Below, one piece after another: positions 1 to 7,956 of a stretch of DNA of 37,836 nucleotides. Source of the stretch: Anaerolineae bacterium (lineage in GTDB: Bacteria; Chloroflexota; Anaerolineae; Aggregatilineales; Phototrophicaceae); NCBI GenBank assembly GCA_016789005.1, contig JAEURA010000254.1, forward strand, positions 1 through 37,836, given 5' to 3'. The notes beneath the pieces were generated by a model that saw nothing but the letters and a program-made list of their open reading frames with translations, made no database searches and was not told the origin of the DNA. Position numbers and translations under genes: made by a program. Within the stretch, counting starts at the first letter, position 1, and each line of letters begins with the position of its first letter.

Positions 1-90
1 ATCGAGCGTCGTCTTGCCATAGACCTCCGGTTCGCGCGTGCCCAGCAGGTTCAGGTTTGGACCATGCAGCAGTAGGACTTTTTTTGACAT
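1..90 (-). CDS. aroQ: 3-dehydroquinate dehydratase, type II (N-terminal part, cut by window edge)
   Basis: Only the first 30 codons are present; the gene runs off the left edge. The translation starts [20 protein letters not shown], and the [16 protein letters not shown] signature is diagnostic of type II (dodecameric) dehydroquinase, which dehydrates 3-dehydroquinate to 3-dehydroshikimate. The Tyr of the EVYG motif is the catalytic tyrosine in this family. The ATG is preceded by GAGGCGAAG, giving a good SD about 5 bases away. It lies 33 bases after aroB and is the last visible gene of the aroH-to-aroQ operon, so it supplies the step between AroB and AroE. The rest of the protein cannot be assessed. 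Confidence 0.93.
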   Translation of the reverse strand, partial: MSKKVLLLHGPNLNLLGTREPEVYGKTTLD

Positions 91-123
91 CTTCGCCTCT
101 TCCTCAGGTATGATCATCGGCGA

Positions 124-1182
124 TCAGCCATGTCCGCGCAACTCAGTCAGGACCGCAAGGACATCCTGCACATCCACATCGGCAGCAATCTGCGGTTGGG
201 CGATGCCGCTCAGCAAAACGAAACGGAGCTTACCCGCTTTCTTCTTCTTGTCGGACCTCATGAAGTCGTACACCACTTCCGGATCGAGCGCGCCCATGCG
301 AGTGGGCAGCCCTACCAGTGTGACCAACCGGCGCACTTCATCGACGAGTCCAGCATCAATCATCCCCAACCGCGCGGAAAGCAGAGCAGCGGCGACCAAG
401 CCGATTCCGACCGCCTCTCCATGCGCAAGAGCGTATCCGGACGCCTGTTCAATGGCGTGCCCGAAGGTGTGTCCCAGGTTGAGGTACGCCCGGATGCCCT
501 GCTCATAGGGGTCCTGCTGCACCACATCGATTTTGACCTGCACCGCCCGGCGAATCAACTCGGCGTCGTGTTCCAGGCTGGCGCGCCGCGAGATCAGATC
601 GAGCAGGATCGGATCGGCAATCAGCCCATGTTTGATGATCTCCGCCATGCCGCAGGCGCGTTCACGCGCAGGAAGCGTAGCGAGCAGCGCCGGATCGATC
701 AGGACGACCTCCGGTTGCTTGAAGGCACCGACCAGGTTTTTCCCCTGCGGAAGGTCAACCCCTACTTTGCCGCCCACGCTCGAATCGACCATTGAGAGCA
801 GGCTGGTCGGAACCTGCACCAGGCTCACCCCACGCATGTAGGTCGCGGCGGCAAATCCCGCCATGTCGCCGACGACCCCGCCGCCGAAAGCAACGACTGT
901 CGACTGGCGATCCAGCCCGCCATCGACCATTTCGGCGTACATCTGCGCTACCGTCGCCAGGGTCTTGTGGGCTTCGCCATCGGGCACGGCGATGATCAGC
1001 GCCTCCGGCAGCGCCAGCCGCAGCAGGTCGCCATACAAGCGTTGAAGCGTGACGTTGGTGATGACCGCCAGCCGCCCATCGGAGCGAAAGTGATCGGCGA
1101 GGTTGGCTCCTGCGAACAAACCAGCCTCTATCACGATGTCGTAATGAGTGTCGGGCGCGGCTACTCTGAGTCGTTCTGCCAC
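124..1182 (-). CDS. aroB: 3-dehydroquinate synthase
   Basis: This gene converts DAHP to 3-dehydroquinate, the second step of the shikimate pathway, using NAD and a divalent metal. The 352-residue protein has the usual family length. The NAD-binding GGGVVGDMAGFAA stretch lies near residue 100, followed by the conserved VPTSLLSMVDSSVGGK block with the substrate/NAD-contacting Lys. LNLGHTFGHAIE supplies metal-binding histidines, and a further His follows in ALAHGEAVGIG. The start is GTG at 1180-1182, giving a 22-base overlap with the end of aroK and implying translational coupling; a GGAG lies about 11 bases upstream. It is a middle gene of the chorismate operon. No unusual substitutions were seen. 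Confidence 0.96.
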   Translation of the reverse strand: MAERLRVAAPDTHYDIVIEAGLFAGANLADHFRSDGRLAVITNVTLQRLYGDLLRLALPEALIIAVPDGEAHKTLATVAQMYAEMVDGGLDRQSTVVAFGGGVVGDMAGFAAATYMRGVSLVQVPTSLLSMVDSSVGGKVGVDLPQGKNLVGAFKQPEVVLIDPALLATLPARERACGMAEIIKHGLIADPILLDLISRRASLEHDAELIRRAVQVKIDVVQQDPYEQGIRAYLNLGHTFGHAIEQASGYALAHGEAVGIGLVAAALLSARLGMIDAGLVDEVRRLVTLVGLPTRMGALDPEVVYDFMRSDKKKKAGKLRFVLLSGIAQPQIAADVDVQDVLAVLTELRGHG

Positions 1183-1670
1183 AGCGCGATGATCTCCTGC
1201 GCGATGATCTCCGGCGTCTTCCCTTCGGTGTTGACGTGCAGCGGAATCGCCGCGTATGCCGCTCGGCGCTTGTCGAGCAGCGCCGCCCAGTCCCCGGCGA
1301 GCGGGCGATCCTGTGACGCCGCCAACCGCGCTCCAATAACCTCTTTAGGTGCATCCAGGCACACCACCATCCCGGACGCCAGCATCCGCCGGCGATTTTC
1401 AGGATCGACCAGCATTCCACCCCCGGTCGCGATCACCTTGCCTCGTTCAGATGCCAGATCGTAGCAGACCTCGCGCTCCAGGGCGCGGAAGCCGGCTTCG
1501 CCATCGCGCTCGAAAATCTGCGGAATCGACATGCCAGCTCGGCGGATGATGGCTTCGTCCGCATCCACAAATGGGCGGTTCATCAGCGTTGCCACCGTCT
1601 GCCCGACAGTAGTTTTTCCGGTCGCCATGAATCCGGTCAATACGACGTTGCGGTCGTTTTCAGCGGTCAT
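1161..1670 (-). CDS. aroK: shikimate kinase
   Basis: This gene phosphorylates shikimate at the 3-OH using ATP. The 169-residue protein has the normal length. The Walker A motif GFMATGKTTVGQ sits near residues 9-20, the shikimate-binding Asp lies in the VDADEAII segment, the ATGGG loop follows, and a lid Arg lies in the SQDRPLAG segment. I place the start at ATG 1670 because the family begins a few residues before the P-loop. An in-frame ATG 22 codons upstream would add unrelated sequence that overlaps aroC. The chosen start overlaps the aroC stop by 11 bases, so the two are probably coupled. Confidence 0.95.
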   Translation of the reverse strand: MTAENDRNVVLTGFMATGKTTVGQTVATLMNRPFVDADEAIIRRAGMSIPQIFERDGEAGFRALEREVCYDLASERGKVIATGGGMLVDPENRRRMLASGMVVCLDAPKEVIGARLAASQDRPLAGDWAALLDKRRAAYAAIPLHVNTEGKTPEIIAQEIIALWQNDSE

Positions 1671-2838
1671 AACCGAACCGCCAGACCGCGTTATCCATCG
1701 GCAGATCGTCCAGGCGGGAACGCCGGAGCGCCGCAAAGCGCGGCATCATCTCGTCAATGCTGTCGCCGCCCAGCTTCTCCAGCAGCGCATCGGCGATCAC
1801 GAATGCCATCATCGCCTCCAGGATCGGCACGGCTCGAGGAGTGGCGCAGTGATCACTGCGTTCGTAGGTCGTCTGTTCCGGTTCGCCCGACGCCAGGTTG
1901 ACCGAGGCAAGCGACTTCATGACGGTTGAGATCGGTTTCATCGCCACCCGACAGAGGATCGGCTCACCGGTCGTAATGCCGCCCTCCAGCCCGCCCGCCC
2001 TATTCGTCGGACGTGTCAGCGCGCCATCTTCGCGGCGCAAAATGACATCGTGTACCTCCGAGCCGCGTCTTCCGGCATTTTCGAAGGCGCTGCCGATCTC
2101 CGCACCCTTCATGGCATGAACGCTGACCATCGCCGCCACGATGCGACCGTCCAACCGGCGGTCGTAGTGCACATGCGACCCCAGACCGGGCGGAGCGTTC
2201 AGGACGACCACTTCGATAACTCCGCCGAGCGTGTCTTTGTCGATCTTTGCCTGCCGAATTTCCTCGTGCATCCTCTCAGCCGCCGCCGAGTCGGGGCAGC
2301 GCACGTCGCTCTGTTCGGCGGCAGCAAAACGATCCTCGTATGGCAGATTCGGATCGATGTCGGCGGTGATCCCGCCAATCTGAACGACGTAGCCGCCGAT
2401 CTGAATATCAAATGTCTCCAGTAGACGGCGGCAGATCGCGCCGACGGCGACGCGCATTGTCGTCTCGCGGGCGCTGGCGCGTTCCAGCGCCACCCGCAGA
2501 TCGCGGTAACCGTATTTGACTGCCCCGGTCAGATCGGCATGCCCTGGGCGCGGCGTGGTCATCGGTGTGATATCCTTCTCGCGCCAGTTCTTGTAATCGC
2601 GATTTTCGACCACCAACGCGATTGGCGCTCCGGTAGTAACGCCATTCATCACGCCACTGGTGATCTGTGCCGTATCCCGCTCGATGTTCATACGTCCGCC
2701 GGAACCATATCCGGTCTGGCGGCGCAGCAGCTCCCGGTCGATATCTTCGTTCTGTAGAGGCAGCCCGGCGGGCATCCCTTCTATGATCGTTGTGAGCGAC
2801 GGACCGTGACTCTCGCCAGCGGTAAGGAATCGCAGCAT
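1660..2838 (-). CDS. aroC: chorismate synthase
   Basis: This gene makes chorismate from EPSP by FMN-dependent trans-elimination, the last common step of the pathway. The 392-residue protein opens with LRFLTAGESHGPSLTTIIEG, the conserved N-terminal signature. Further signatures are the TGAPIALVVENRD block, TPRPGHADLTGAVKYG, and RASARETTMRVAVGAICRRLL. I choose ATG 2838: it has GGAGGTG four bases upstream, and the family starts exactly here. The in-frame ATG at 2874 would add 12 non-conserved residues. It follows aroE after a 69-base gap and overlaps aroK at its 3' end. Confidence 0.96.
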   Translation of the reverse strand: MLRFLTAGESHGPSLTTIIEGMPAGLPLQNEDIDRELLRRQTGYGSGGRMNIERDTAQITSGVMNGVTTGAPIALVVENRDYKNWREKDITPMTTPRPGHADLTGAVKYGYRDLRVALERASARETTMRVAVGAICRRLLETFDIQIGGYVVQIGGITADIDPNLPYEDRFAAAEQSDVRCPDSAAAERMHEEIRQAKIDKDTLGGVIEVVVLNAPPGLGSHVHYDRRLDGRIVAAMVSVHAMKGAEIGSAFENAGRRGSEVHDVILRREDGALTRPTNRAGGLEGGITTGEPILCRVAMKPISTVMKSLASVNLASGEPEQTTYERSDHCATPRAVPILEAMMAFVIADALLEKLGGDSIDEMMPRFAALRRSRLDDLPMDNAVWRFGYDR

Positions 2839-2907
2839 AACACCTCCGGTGGTCGGCGGTTCAGCCAACCGCAATATCAGGATAATCTGCCTACCCTCAG
2901 CAGGCGT

Positions 2908-3723
2908 TCACGATCTTTCTGCGAGAGCAGCGCGCGCCGCTTGCAGCATGACTTCGACCGGCGCAGCGACACCCGTCCATAAGGTGAACGCCGCCGCCCC
3001 CTGGCGCGCCAGCATCCCCAAACCGCCAATTGCGACTCCGCCCGCTGCTTCCACCTGCGCCATCAGGCGTGTGCGCGCCGGTCGGTAGATCATATCGTAA
3101 AGGACGACATTCGCGGATAGGGCAGCGTCGTCTGGAAGCGGCGAAGCATCGACGTGCGGCGACATGCCGACCGGCGTCGCGTTGACGATCAGGTCGGCGT
3201 CGCCCAGATTTTCCAACAGGGCGAGGTCGGCATTCACCCCCATCTCGTTGATGAGCTGGATGGCGTTTTCCGGCGACCGGTTCAGAATTGCTACATGCGC
3301 TCCCACCTGCGCCAGCCCATAGACCGCCGCTCTCGCCGCACCGCCCGCCCCCAGGACGATGGCGCGCATCCCGCGCGCCGCGACTCCGTTCGCTGTCAGG
3401 TCATCCATGAATCCGGCGACATCGGTATTGGTGCCGATGTTGGTGCGGAAGTCGATGGTATTGACCGCGCCGACCGCCCGCGCCTGGGCATCGCACCTGA
3501 CAAAAGGCATCACCGCCCGCTTATGGGGAATTGTCACATTGATGCCGATCAAGCCGTGATTGCGGAACTCGTTCAGACTGTGACGCAGAACATCGGGGGG
3601 GACCGCCATCTTCTCATAACGCCAGTTCGTGAGCCCAAGGGCAGCGAAAGCGGCGTTATGCATCGCTGGGCTGAGCGAATGCTCGATGGGCCAGCCAATG
3701 GCTCCGACGATATGGTCGGTCAT
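2908..3723 (-). CDS. aroE: shikimate 5-dehydrogenase
   Basis: This gene reduces 3-dehydroshikimate to shikimate with NADPH. The 271-residue protein has the standard two-domain layout. The N-terminal substrate domain carries IEHSLSPAMHNAAF (shikimate-binding serines) and NVTIPHKRAVMPF with the catalytic Lys. NTDVAGF carries the catalytic Asp. The C-terminal Rossmann domain carries VLGAGGAARAAVYGL. The start is ATG 3723, overlapping the aroA stop as ATGA. A longer in-frame start at 3801 lies inside aroA and adds non-homologous residues. It is part of the aro operon between aroA and aroC. Confidence 0.95.
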   Translation of the reverse strand: MTDHIVGAIGWPIEHSLSPAMHNAAFAALGLTNWRYEKMAVPPDVLRHSLNEFRNHGLIGINVTIPHKRAVMPFVRCDAQARAVGAVNTIDFRTNIGTNTDVAGFMDDLTANGVAARGMRAIVLGAGGAARAAVYGLAQVGAHVAILNRSPENAIQLINEMGVNADLALLENLGDADLIVNATPVGMSPHVDASPLPDDAALSANVVLYDMIYRPARTRLMAQVEAAGGVAIGGLGMLARQGAAAFTLWTGVAAPVEVMLQAARAALAERS

Positions 3724-5030
3724 CCCAGCGCCTCGACGCGCACCGCCGCGCCCAGCGACGCCATCGTCTCTGCATAGCCAGGGAAAGAATCGGCAGCGCA
3801 CCTGGCGTCGTGCACGTGGGTGACGCCTTCGGCAGCCAGTCCCGCCACGACCATGCTCATGGCGACCCGGTGATCATCGTGACCGTCGACGACCGCCCCG
3901 CGCAGCCGCTGTGGTCCGACGACGCGGAAACCGTCCGGCAGCTCTTCGATCTGTGCGCCCAGCTTGCGCAGCTCTCCCGCCATGACGGCGATGCGATCGG
4001 TCTCCTTCACCCGCAGCTCCTGCGCGTCACGCACGATGGTCTCGCCTTCGGCAAGCAGCGCAGCCACCATGAAGACCGGGAACTCATCGATCATGCGGAC
4101 GACCACTTCCCCGCCGACTTCGACGCCGCGCAGGATGCTGTGCCGCACGGTGATCGTCCCGACCGGGTCGCCGGCGGCGGTTCCAGTCTCTTCGACGGCA
4201 ACATCACCCCCCATTGCTTGCAGCACATCGAAGATACCGGTGCGCGTTGGATTCAGGTTGATGTTAGTGAGGCGGATGGCGCTCTCCGGCACGATCAGCG
4301 CCGCGACGGTCGGGAACGCCGCCGAGGAGGCATCGCCCGGCACGGTGAAATTGAGCGGATGCAGCCTTGCTCCTGACCGGACATGCACGGCGCTCCCACT
4401 GTTGTCGCTGGTCAGGTTCGCTCCCATCGACATCAGCATGCGCTCGGTGTGATCGCGTGCCGGACCGGGCTGAGTGATGACCGTTTCGCCGTTGGCAAAC
4501 AGCGCCGCCAGGATCAAGGCGCTCTTCACCTGGGCGCTGGCGACAGGCATGTCGTAGCGAATCCCCCGCAGGGCAGCGGGACGCACATAGAGCGGAGCAT
4601 AGCCAGCCGTGCCTTCGATATCCGCGCCCATCTCGCGCAGCGGATTGATGATCCGGTTCATCGGTCGACGGCGCAGCTGCGCGCTGCCATCCAGGATGCT
4701 GGGGAAAGGCTGACCGACCATGATCCCAGTCAGCAGGCGGATGCCCGTGCCGGCGTTAACCAGATCGAGCGGCGCGGCTGGCTGGCGGAACGTCCCGCCG
4801 TGAAGCGTCAGTTCGTTCCTGCCATGCCGTTCCACCGCTACGCCAAGCGTTTGCACCGCGCGCAGTGACGCTTCAGTGTCGCCAGCCGCCAGCCACCCGC
4901 GCACGTGCGTCTCGCCCTGCGCCAGCGCGCCAAAGAGAACGGCGCGATGCGATATGGATTTATCGCCCGGGACGGTGGTTTCATGGTGAAGCGCCTGCCC
5001 CGGTTGTACGATGAATTGGTCAGCTGCCAC
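3720..5030 (-). CDS. aroA: 3-phosphoshikimate 1-carboxyvinyltransferase (EPSP synthase)
   Basis: This gene transfers enolpyruvate from PEP to shikimate-3-phosphate. The 436-residue protein has the usual length and two-domain repeat fold. VPGDKSISHRAVLFGALA near residue 20 carries the substrate-binding Lys, Ser and Arg. NAGTGIRLLTGIM is the PEP-contacting loop, and RRRPMNRII, DEFPVFMVAALLAEGE and KETDRI are the remaining active-site blocks. The loop reads NAGTGIR rather than NAGTAMR, so Ala is replaced by Gly at the position that often distinguishes EPSP synthase classes; I draw no functional conclusion. The start is GTG 5030, overlapping the tyrA stop by 11 bases. Confidence 0.95.
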   Translation of the reverse strand: MAADQFIVQPGQALHHETTVPGDKSISHRAVLFGALAQGETHVRGWLAAGDTEASLRAVQTLGVAVERHGRNELTLHGGTFRQPAAPLDLVNAGTGIRLLTGIMVGQPFPSILDGSAQLRRRPMNRIINPLREMGADIEGTAGYAPLYVRPAALRGIRYDMPVASAQVKSALILAALFANGETVITQPGPARDHTERMLMSMGANLTSDNSGSAVHVRSGARLHPLNFTVPGDASSAAFPTVAALIVPESAIRLTNINLNPTRTGIFDVLQAMGGDVAVEETGTAAGDPVGTITVRHSILRGVEVGGEVVVRMIDEFPVFMVAALLAEGETIVRDAQELRVKETDRIAVMAGELRKLGAQIEELPDGFRVVGPQRLRGAVVDGHDDHRVAMSMVVAGLAAEGVTHVHDARCAADSFPGYAETMASLGAAVRVEALG

Positions 5031-5910
5031 GTTTGATCTTCTCCTGTCGATGCGCCCAAGCCAGGCGCGCCTGACGCACCGGGCGGAGCATGTCCGTTAG
5101 CGTTCCGTTCTCCTGAGCGATCAACGCCGCTTCCATCATAGCGAGCTGCATGCGAAACTGCGCCAGCAGTGTCGCCACCGCACGGGTGTTGGTGCTCAAG
5201 ATATCGCCCATCATGCTCAGGTCCTGGGCAGCCAGGCGCGACATATCGCGAAATCCGCCGGCAGCCAGCCCCCACACGGCATCATCCTTTTCGCCTTCCT
5301 TGCTCACCGTCGCCACCAGCGCAGCGCTCAGCAGATAAGGCAGGTGGCTGATGGCGGCGACCACACGGTCATGCCGAGCAGCGTCCATCTCGATGGGAAC
5401 AGCGCCGAGTGCATCGACCAGCGCAAGGGCACGATCGCGCGCTGCCGGCGTAGTCCGCCGCGAAGGACACAGCACAAACGGACGATCCCGGTACAGGTTG
5501 GCGTCGCTGTGGTCGATCCCTGGAGACTCCTTCCCGGTCATAGGATGACCGCCTATCGCCTGAATGCCGATCGGCAGTTCTCGCATCGCCTCACAGATAT
5601 CCGCCTTGGTGCTGCCAATATCCACGACCAGTGTGTTCGACCGCAGATATGCGCCCAGCCTGCCATGAATCATACTGATGATCACCTTGACCGGTGCGGC
5701 AAGCAGGACGACATCCGCCTCGGCGACTCCGGCGCGCAGATCGTCGGTCGCCTGGTCGACGATGTGGTGCGCCAGCGCGTAGTCGCGCGCTTCGGCGCTC
5801 ATATCCACGCCAGAGATGGTCTGCGCTTTTTCGCGCAGGGCGAGCGCCAGCGATCCTCCCATCAACCCCATGCCGACGACCGCCAGATGTCGGGCAAAGA
5901 AACTGCTCAA
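5020..5910 (-). CDS. tyrA: prephenate dehydrogenase (monofunctional)
   Basis: This gene oxidatively decarboxylates prephenate to 4-hydroxyphenylpyruvate, committing carbon to tyrosine. The 296-residue protein starts with a Rossmann GMGLMGGSLALAL loop (residues 13-25). It then has DIGSTKADI, IGGHPMTGKESPGIDHSDA, and AISHLPYLLSAAL with the catalytic His region. It lacks both an ACT domain and a fused chorismate mutase, consistent with the separate aroH just upstream. The start is TTG at 5908-5910, chosen because AAGGAGG lies six bases upstream and the Rossmann motif begins 10 codons later. Cyclohexadienyl or arogenate specificity cannot be excluded from sequence alone. Its product branch fits the tyrosine-rich leader found upstream. 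Confidence 0.92.
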   Translation of the reverse strand: MSSFFARHLAVVGMGLMGGSLALALREKAQTISGVDMSAEARDYALAHHIVDQATDDLRAGVAEADVVLLAAPVKVIISMIHGRLGAYLRSNTLVVDIGSTKADICEAMRELPIGIQAIGGHPMTGKESPGIDHSDANLYRDRPFVLCPSRRTTPAARDRALALVDALGAVPIEMDAARHDRVVAAISHLPYLLSAALVATVSKEGEKDDAVWGLAAGGFRDMSRLAAQDLSMMGDILSTNTRAVATLLAQFRMQLAMMEAALIAQENGTLTDMLRPVRQARLAWAHRQEKIKRGS

Positions 5911-5971
5911 GCGAGCCTCCTTACGGCTTCCGCCTCATGCAGGCGCATCCCGCTGCTCCCCGCGCGCCTCT

Positions 5972-6343
5972 TCACGACTCCTGAACGTGCAGGTCGGGGC
6001 GCAGATGCACAGCATCACGCAGGAAGACATGTTTCAGTTCATGGTTCGACTTCGGCGTGTTCCAGTGAATCAGCACGCGGATGCAGCGCGGCAGCCCGCC
6101 AGGGACCTGCATCTCCTGACAGCCGATCAACGCCACCTGCGTCCAGCCGAGATCGCGCGCCGCCCTGGCGGGATAGATCGCAGTCAGATCGGGCGTCGTC
6201 GTGAAAATCGCGCTGGCGACATCTTCCTCACGGATCCCATTCGCCTCGATCAGGGCGGTCAGCAGCTCGCGCGTCGCCGAAAGGATCGCCTCTACACTAT
6301 CTTCGTCAATGGTAATCGCGCCGCGCACGCCCCTGAAACTCAT
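5972..6343 (-). CDS. aroH: monofunctional chorismate mutase, AroH class
   Basis: This gene rearranges chorismate to prephenate. The 123-residue protein is the trimeric Bacillus AroH type, not the helical AroQ type. It begins [12 protein letters not shown] with the active-site Arg, continues with [15 protein letters not shown] and [11 protein letters not shown], and has the conserved [11 protein letters not shown] block with the second active-site Arg. [20 protein letters not shown] carries the C-terminal Cys/Arg region. The ATG is preceded by AAGGAG seven bases away. It is the first structural gene of the aro operon, directly after the attenuator, and is followed 61 bases later by tyrA; together they form the prephenate/tyrosine branch. 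Confidence 0.95.
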   Translation of the reverse strand: MSFRGVRGAITIDEDSVEAILSATRELLTALIEANGIREEDVASAIFTTTPDLTAIYPARAARDLGWTQVALIGCQEMQVPGGLPRCIRVLIHWNTPKSNHELKHVFLRDAVHLRPDLHVQES

Positions 6344-6386
6344 TCCTATTCTCCTTACCGCCGCCGGATTGATGACCGCAGATCAC

Positions 6387-6420
6387 AAAAAAGGCGCGGA
6401 GCGGGTCGCTCTGCGCCTTT
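6387..6420 (-). terminator. rho-independent terminator of the aroH leader (attenuator)
   Basis: On the minus strand an 8-bp stem (AAAGGCGC with GCGCCTTT), one A-C mismatch, a 5-bp stem (GAGCG with CGCTC) and a 3-base loop are followed at once by six T residues. It sits between a promoter plus small leader ORF and aroH, which is the geometry of an attenuator rather than an operon end. The terminator itself is seen directly; its regulation is inferred. Confidence 0.88.
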
Positions 6421-6442
6421 CGGTCTCACTCACCTAAGAAGG

Positions 6443-6541
6443 TCAGTTCAGACGTGGCAGCACGCGATCCGCCGGGTTCTCGCCGCTATAGTAATAACCA
6501 GAATAGGTGCGAAAACTGTACCGACGGTGAAACGCGCGCAT
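6443..6541 (-). CDS. 32-residue Tyr/Phe-rich leader peptide of the aro operon
   Basis: This small ORF reads from ATG 6541 to TGA 6443. It begins MRAFHRRYSFRTYSGYYYSG and ends with 12 further residues (ENPADRVL, then PRLN). It has five Tyr (positions 8, 13, 16, 17, 18) and two Phe (4, 10) within the first 18 residues, with no Trp. AAGGAG lies nine bases before the ATG, and the predicted transcription start is only about 16 bases upstream, so the SD is near the 5' end as in classical leader peptides. A rho-independent terminator begins 22 bases after the stop, and aroH follows. The likely role is to sense charged tRNA-Tyr (possibly Phe) by ribosome stalling at the Tyr triplet. It resembles PheL/TrpL in logic, not in sequence. 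Confidence 0.8.
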   Translation of the reverse strand: MRAFHRRYSFRTYSGYYYSGENPADRVLPRLN

Positions 6542-6564
6542 ATGCCAGAACTCCTTCAGCGCAG

Positions 6565-6594
6565 AGGATAGCATGAGCGCAGAGACCTTGTCAA
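6565..6594 (-). promoter_or_regulatory. sigma-70-type promoter of the aro operon
   Basis: TTGACA at 6594-6589, an 18-base spacer, and TATCCT at 6570-6565 predict a start near 6558. This is just upstream of the leader-peptide SD. The -35 is a perfect consensus. No strong terminator is visible between trpA and this promoter, so read-through from trp would also meet the attenuator. Confidence 0.8.
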
Positions 6595-6696
6595 CGCAGT
6601 GTCTTCACCTCCGATGAAAGCAAAAAGCATGTGGCAGAACCACGAACAGAGCACTCAGCAATCCGAGGATTTCCCGAATTTCGCAAACCAGATTGC

Positions 6697-7956
6697 TCAG
6701 CGGGCTTTCTTTCCATCATCCGCAAGATCGAGCACCGCGCGCAGGTCGTGCGCCAGCGACGCCACCGCCTCAACTCCCTGCGCGCCTGCCCGCACCAGCG
6801 CGCTTCCCACGATAAACCCATCCACCAAGCCGCTAACCCGACGAGCGTGTTCAGGCGTGCTGATGCCAAAGCCCATCACCAACGGCACATCAGCGCTGTG
6901 CGCCCGAACGCGGGCGATGAACGTCTCCAGTTCCGCCGAGAGATGGTTACGTTCACCCGTGACGCCCGTCAGAGAAACTACATAGATGAACCCGCGCGTG
7001 CGTTCCGCGACCAGGGGGATCCGCTCCGGTCGGCTGGTCGGAGCCAAGAAGAAGATCAACCCCATGCTGTGCCGGTCGCAGGCGGCAGAAAGCTCCGCCG
7101 CTTCTTCCGGCGGCAGGTCGGGGATAATCACGCCGTCTGCGCCGGCGGCTTTGGCGTCTTCAATGAAGCGATCGGCGCCGTATGCCAGGATCGGGTTCAG
7201 ATACCCCATCATGAGCATCGGCTGTGCAACGCCCTGGTCGCGCAGCGTCCGCACCGCCTCCAGGCATTTGCGCACGGTGACGCCGTTCTCCAGCGCGCGC
7301 TGCGTTGCCGCCTGAATGACCGGACCATCTGCCAGCGGGTCGCTGAAGGGCATGCCGATCTCGAAACCATCGACGCCTGCCGAAGCCATCGCGCGGATCG
7401 CTTCCAGGGACGCCTCGTAGTCCGGGTAGCCAATCGGGTAGTAGGGCAGAAAAGCCGCTCGCCCCTGCGCTCTTGATACCGCAAACATAGATCGGAGCGC
7501 GTCCAGTCCTGCAATGGTCCTGACGGTCATGTTTTTGCCTCGCAGATACTCATCGAAGAGGCGGTGCAGCACCGGCGTCTTGCCAAAGCCGAGCGTCATG
7601 GTCTTCGCCTTCGCCTCATCCACCAGCGCCATGCCCTGCCCTTCATGCAGCGTCAGCGACTCGATCGGTCGTGTGAGGTCGCCGACGTAGACATGAACCA
7701 GCACATCGAGTTCACCGGGGATGCTGCGCACTGGACAGACATAGGTGTGCCAGTAGCGCAGCGGCATCTCCAGTTCAAGTTCTTCTATCAGTTCGCGGCG
7801 TATCGCCTCGTCGGGCGTCTCGTCCGCTTCAACCGCCCCGCCGAAGATCGTCCACGCGCCGGGATAAGCAATGCCGGGGGCGTGATCGCGCTGCTGAAGC
7901 AGAACTTCTCCCGTCGGCGTCACCGGCAGCGCGCAGACCATGTGTTTCTGATTCAC
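6697..7956 (-). CDS. trpA: Nudix hydrolase domain fused to tryptophan synthase alpha chain
   Basis: One uninterrupted 419-codon frame encodes two recognisable domains. Residues 1-140 form a Nudix fold with the box at 40-62: G40, E46, R54-E55-L56 and E58-E59, with Glu61 where the box normally has Gly. Residues 143-419 are a full-length TrpA, which cleaves indole-3-glycerol phosphate. The [18 protein letters not shown] stretch carries the catalytic Glu and Asp, followed by the [29 protein letters not shown] and VMGFGIS blocks. The start is GTG 7956, overlapping the trpB stop as GTGA. An internal ATG at 7530 has GAGG seven bases upstream, so free TrpA could also be made. The Nudix substrate is unknown; the fused part resembles MutT/ADP-ribose-type members only generally. 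It is the last gene of the trp operon. Confidence 0.88.
   Translation of the reverse strand: MNQKHMVCALPVTPTGEVLLQQRDHAPGIAYPGAWTIFGGAVEADETPDEAIRRELIEELELEMPLRYWHTYVCPVRSIPGELDVLVHVYVGDLTRPIESLTLHEGQGMALVDEAKAKTMTLGFGKTPVLHRLFDEYLRGKNMTVRTIAGLDALRSMFAVSRAQGRAAFLPYYPIGYPDYEASLEAIRAMASAGVDGFEIGMPFSDPLADGPVIQAATQRALENGVTVRKCLEAVRTLRDQGVAQPMLMMGYLNPILAYGADRFIEDAKAAGADGVIIPDLPPEEAAELSAACDRHSMGLIFFLAPTSRPERIPLVAERTRGFIYVVSLTGVTGERNHLSAELETFIARVRAHSADVPLVMGFGISTPEHARRVSGLVDGFIVGSALVRAGAQGVEAVASLAHDLRAVLDLADDGKKAR

Noticed and set aside
6600..6696. Terminator for the trp operon after trpA
   Set aside because: Only short imperfect pairings (for example GCAATC/GATTGC) without a T-run were found; not enough to call.
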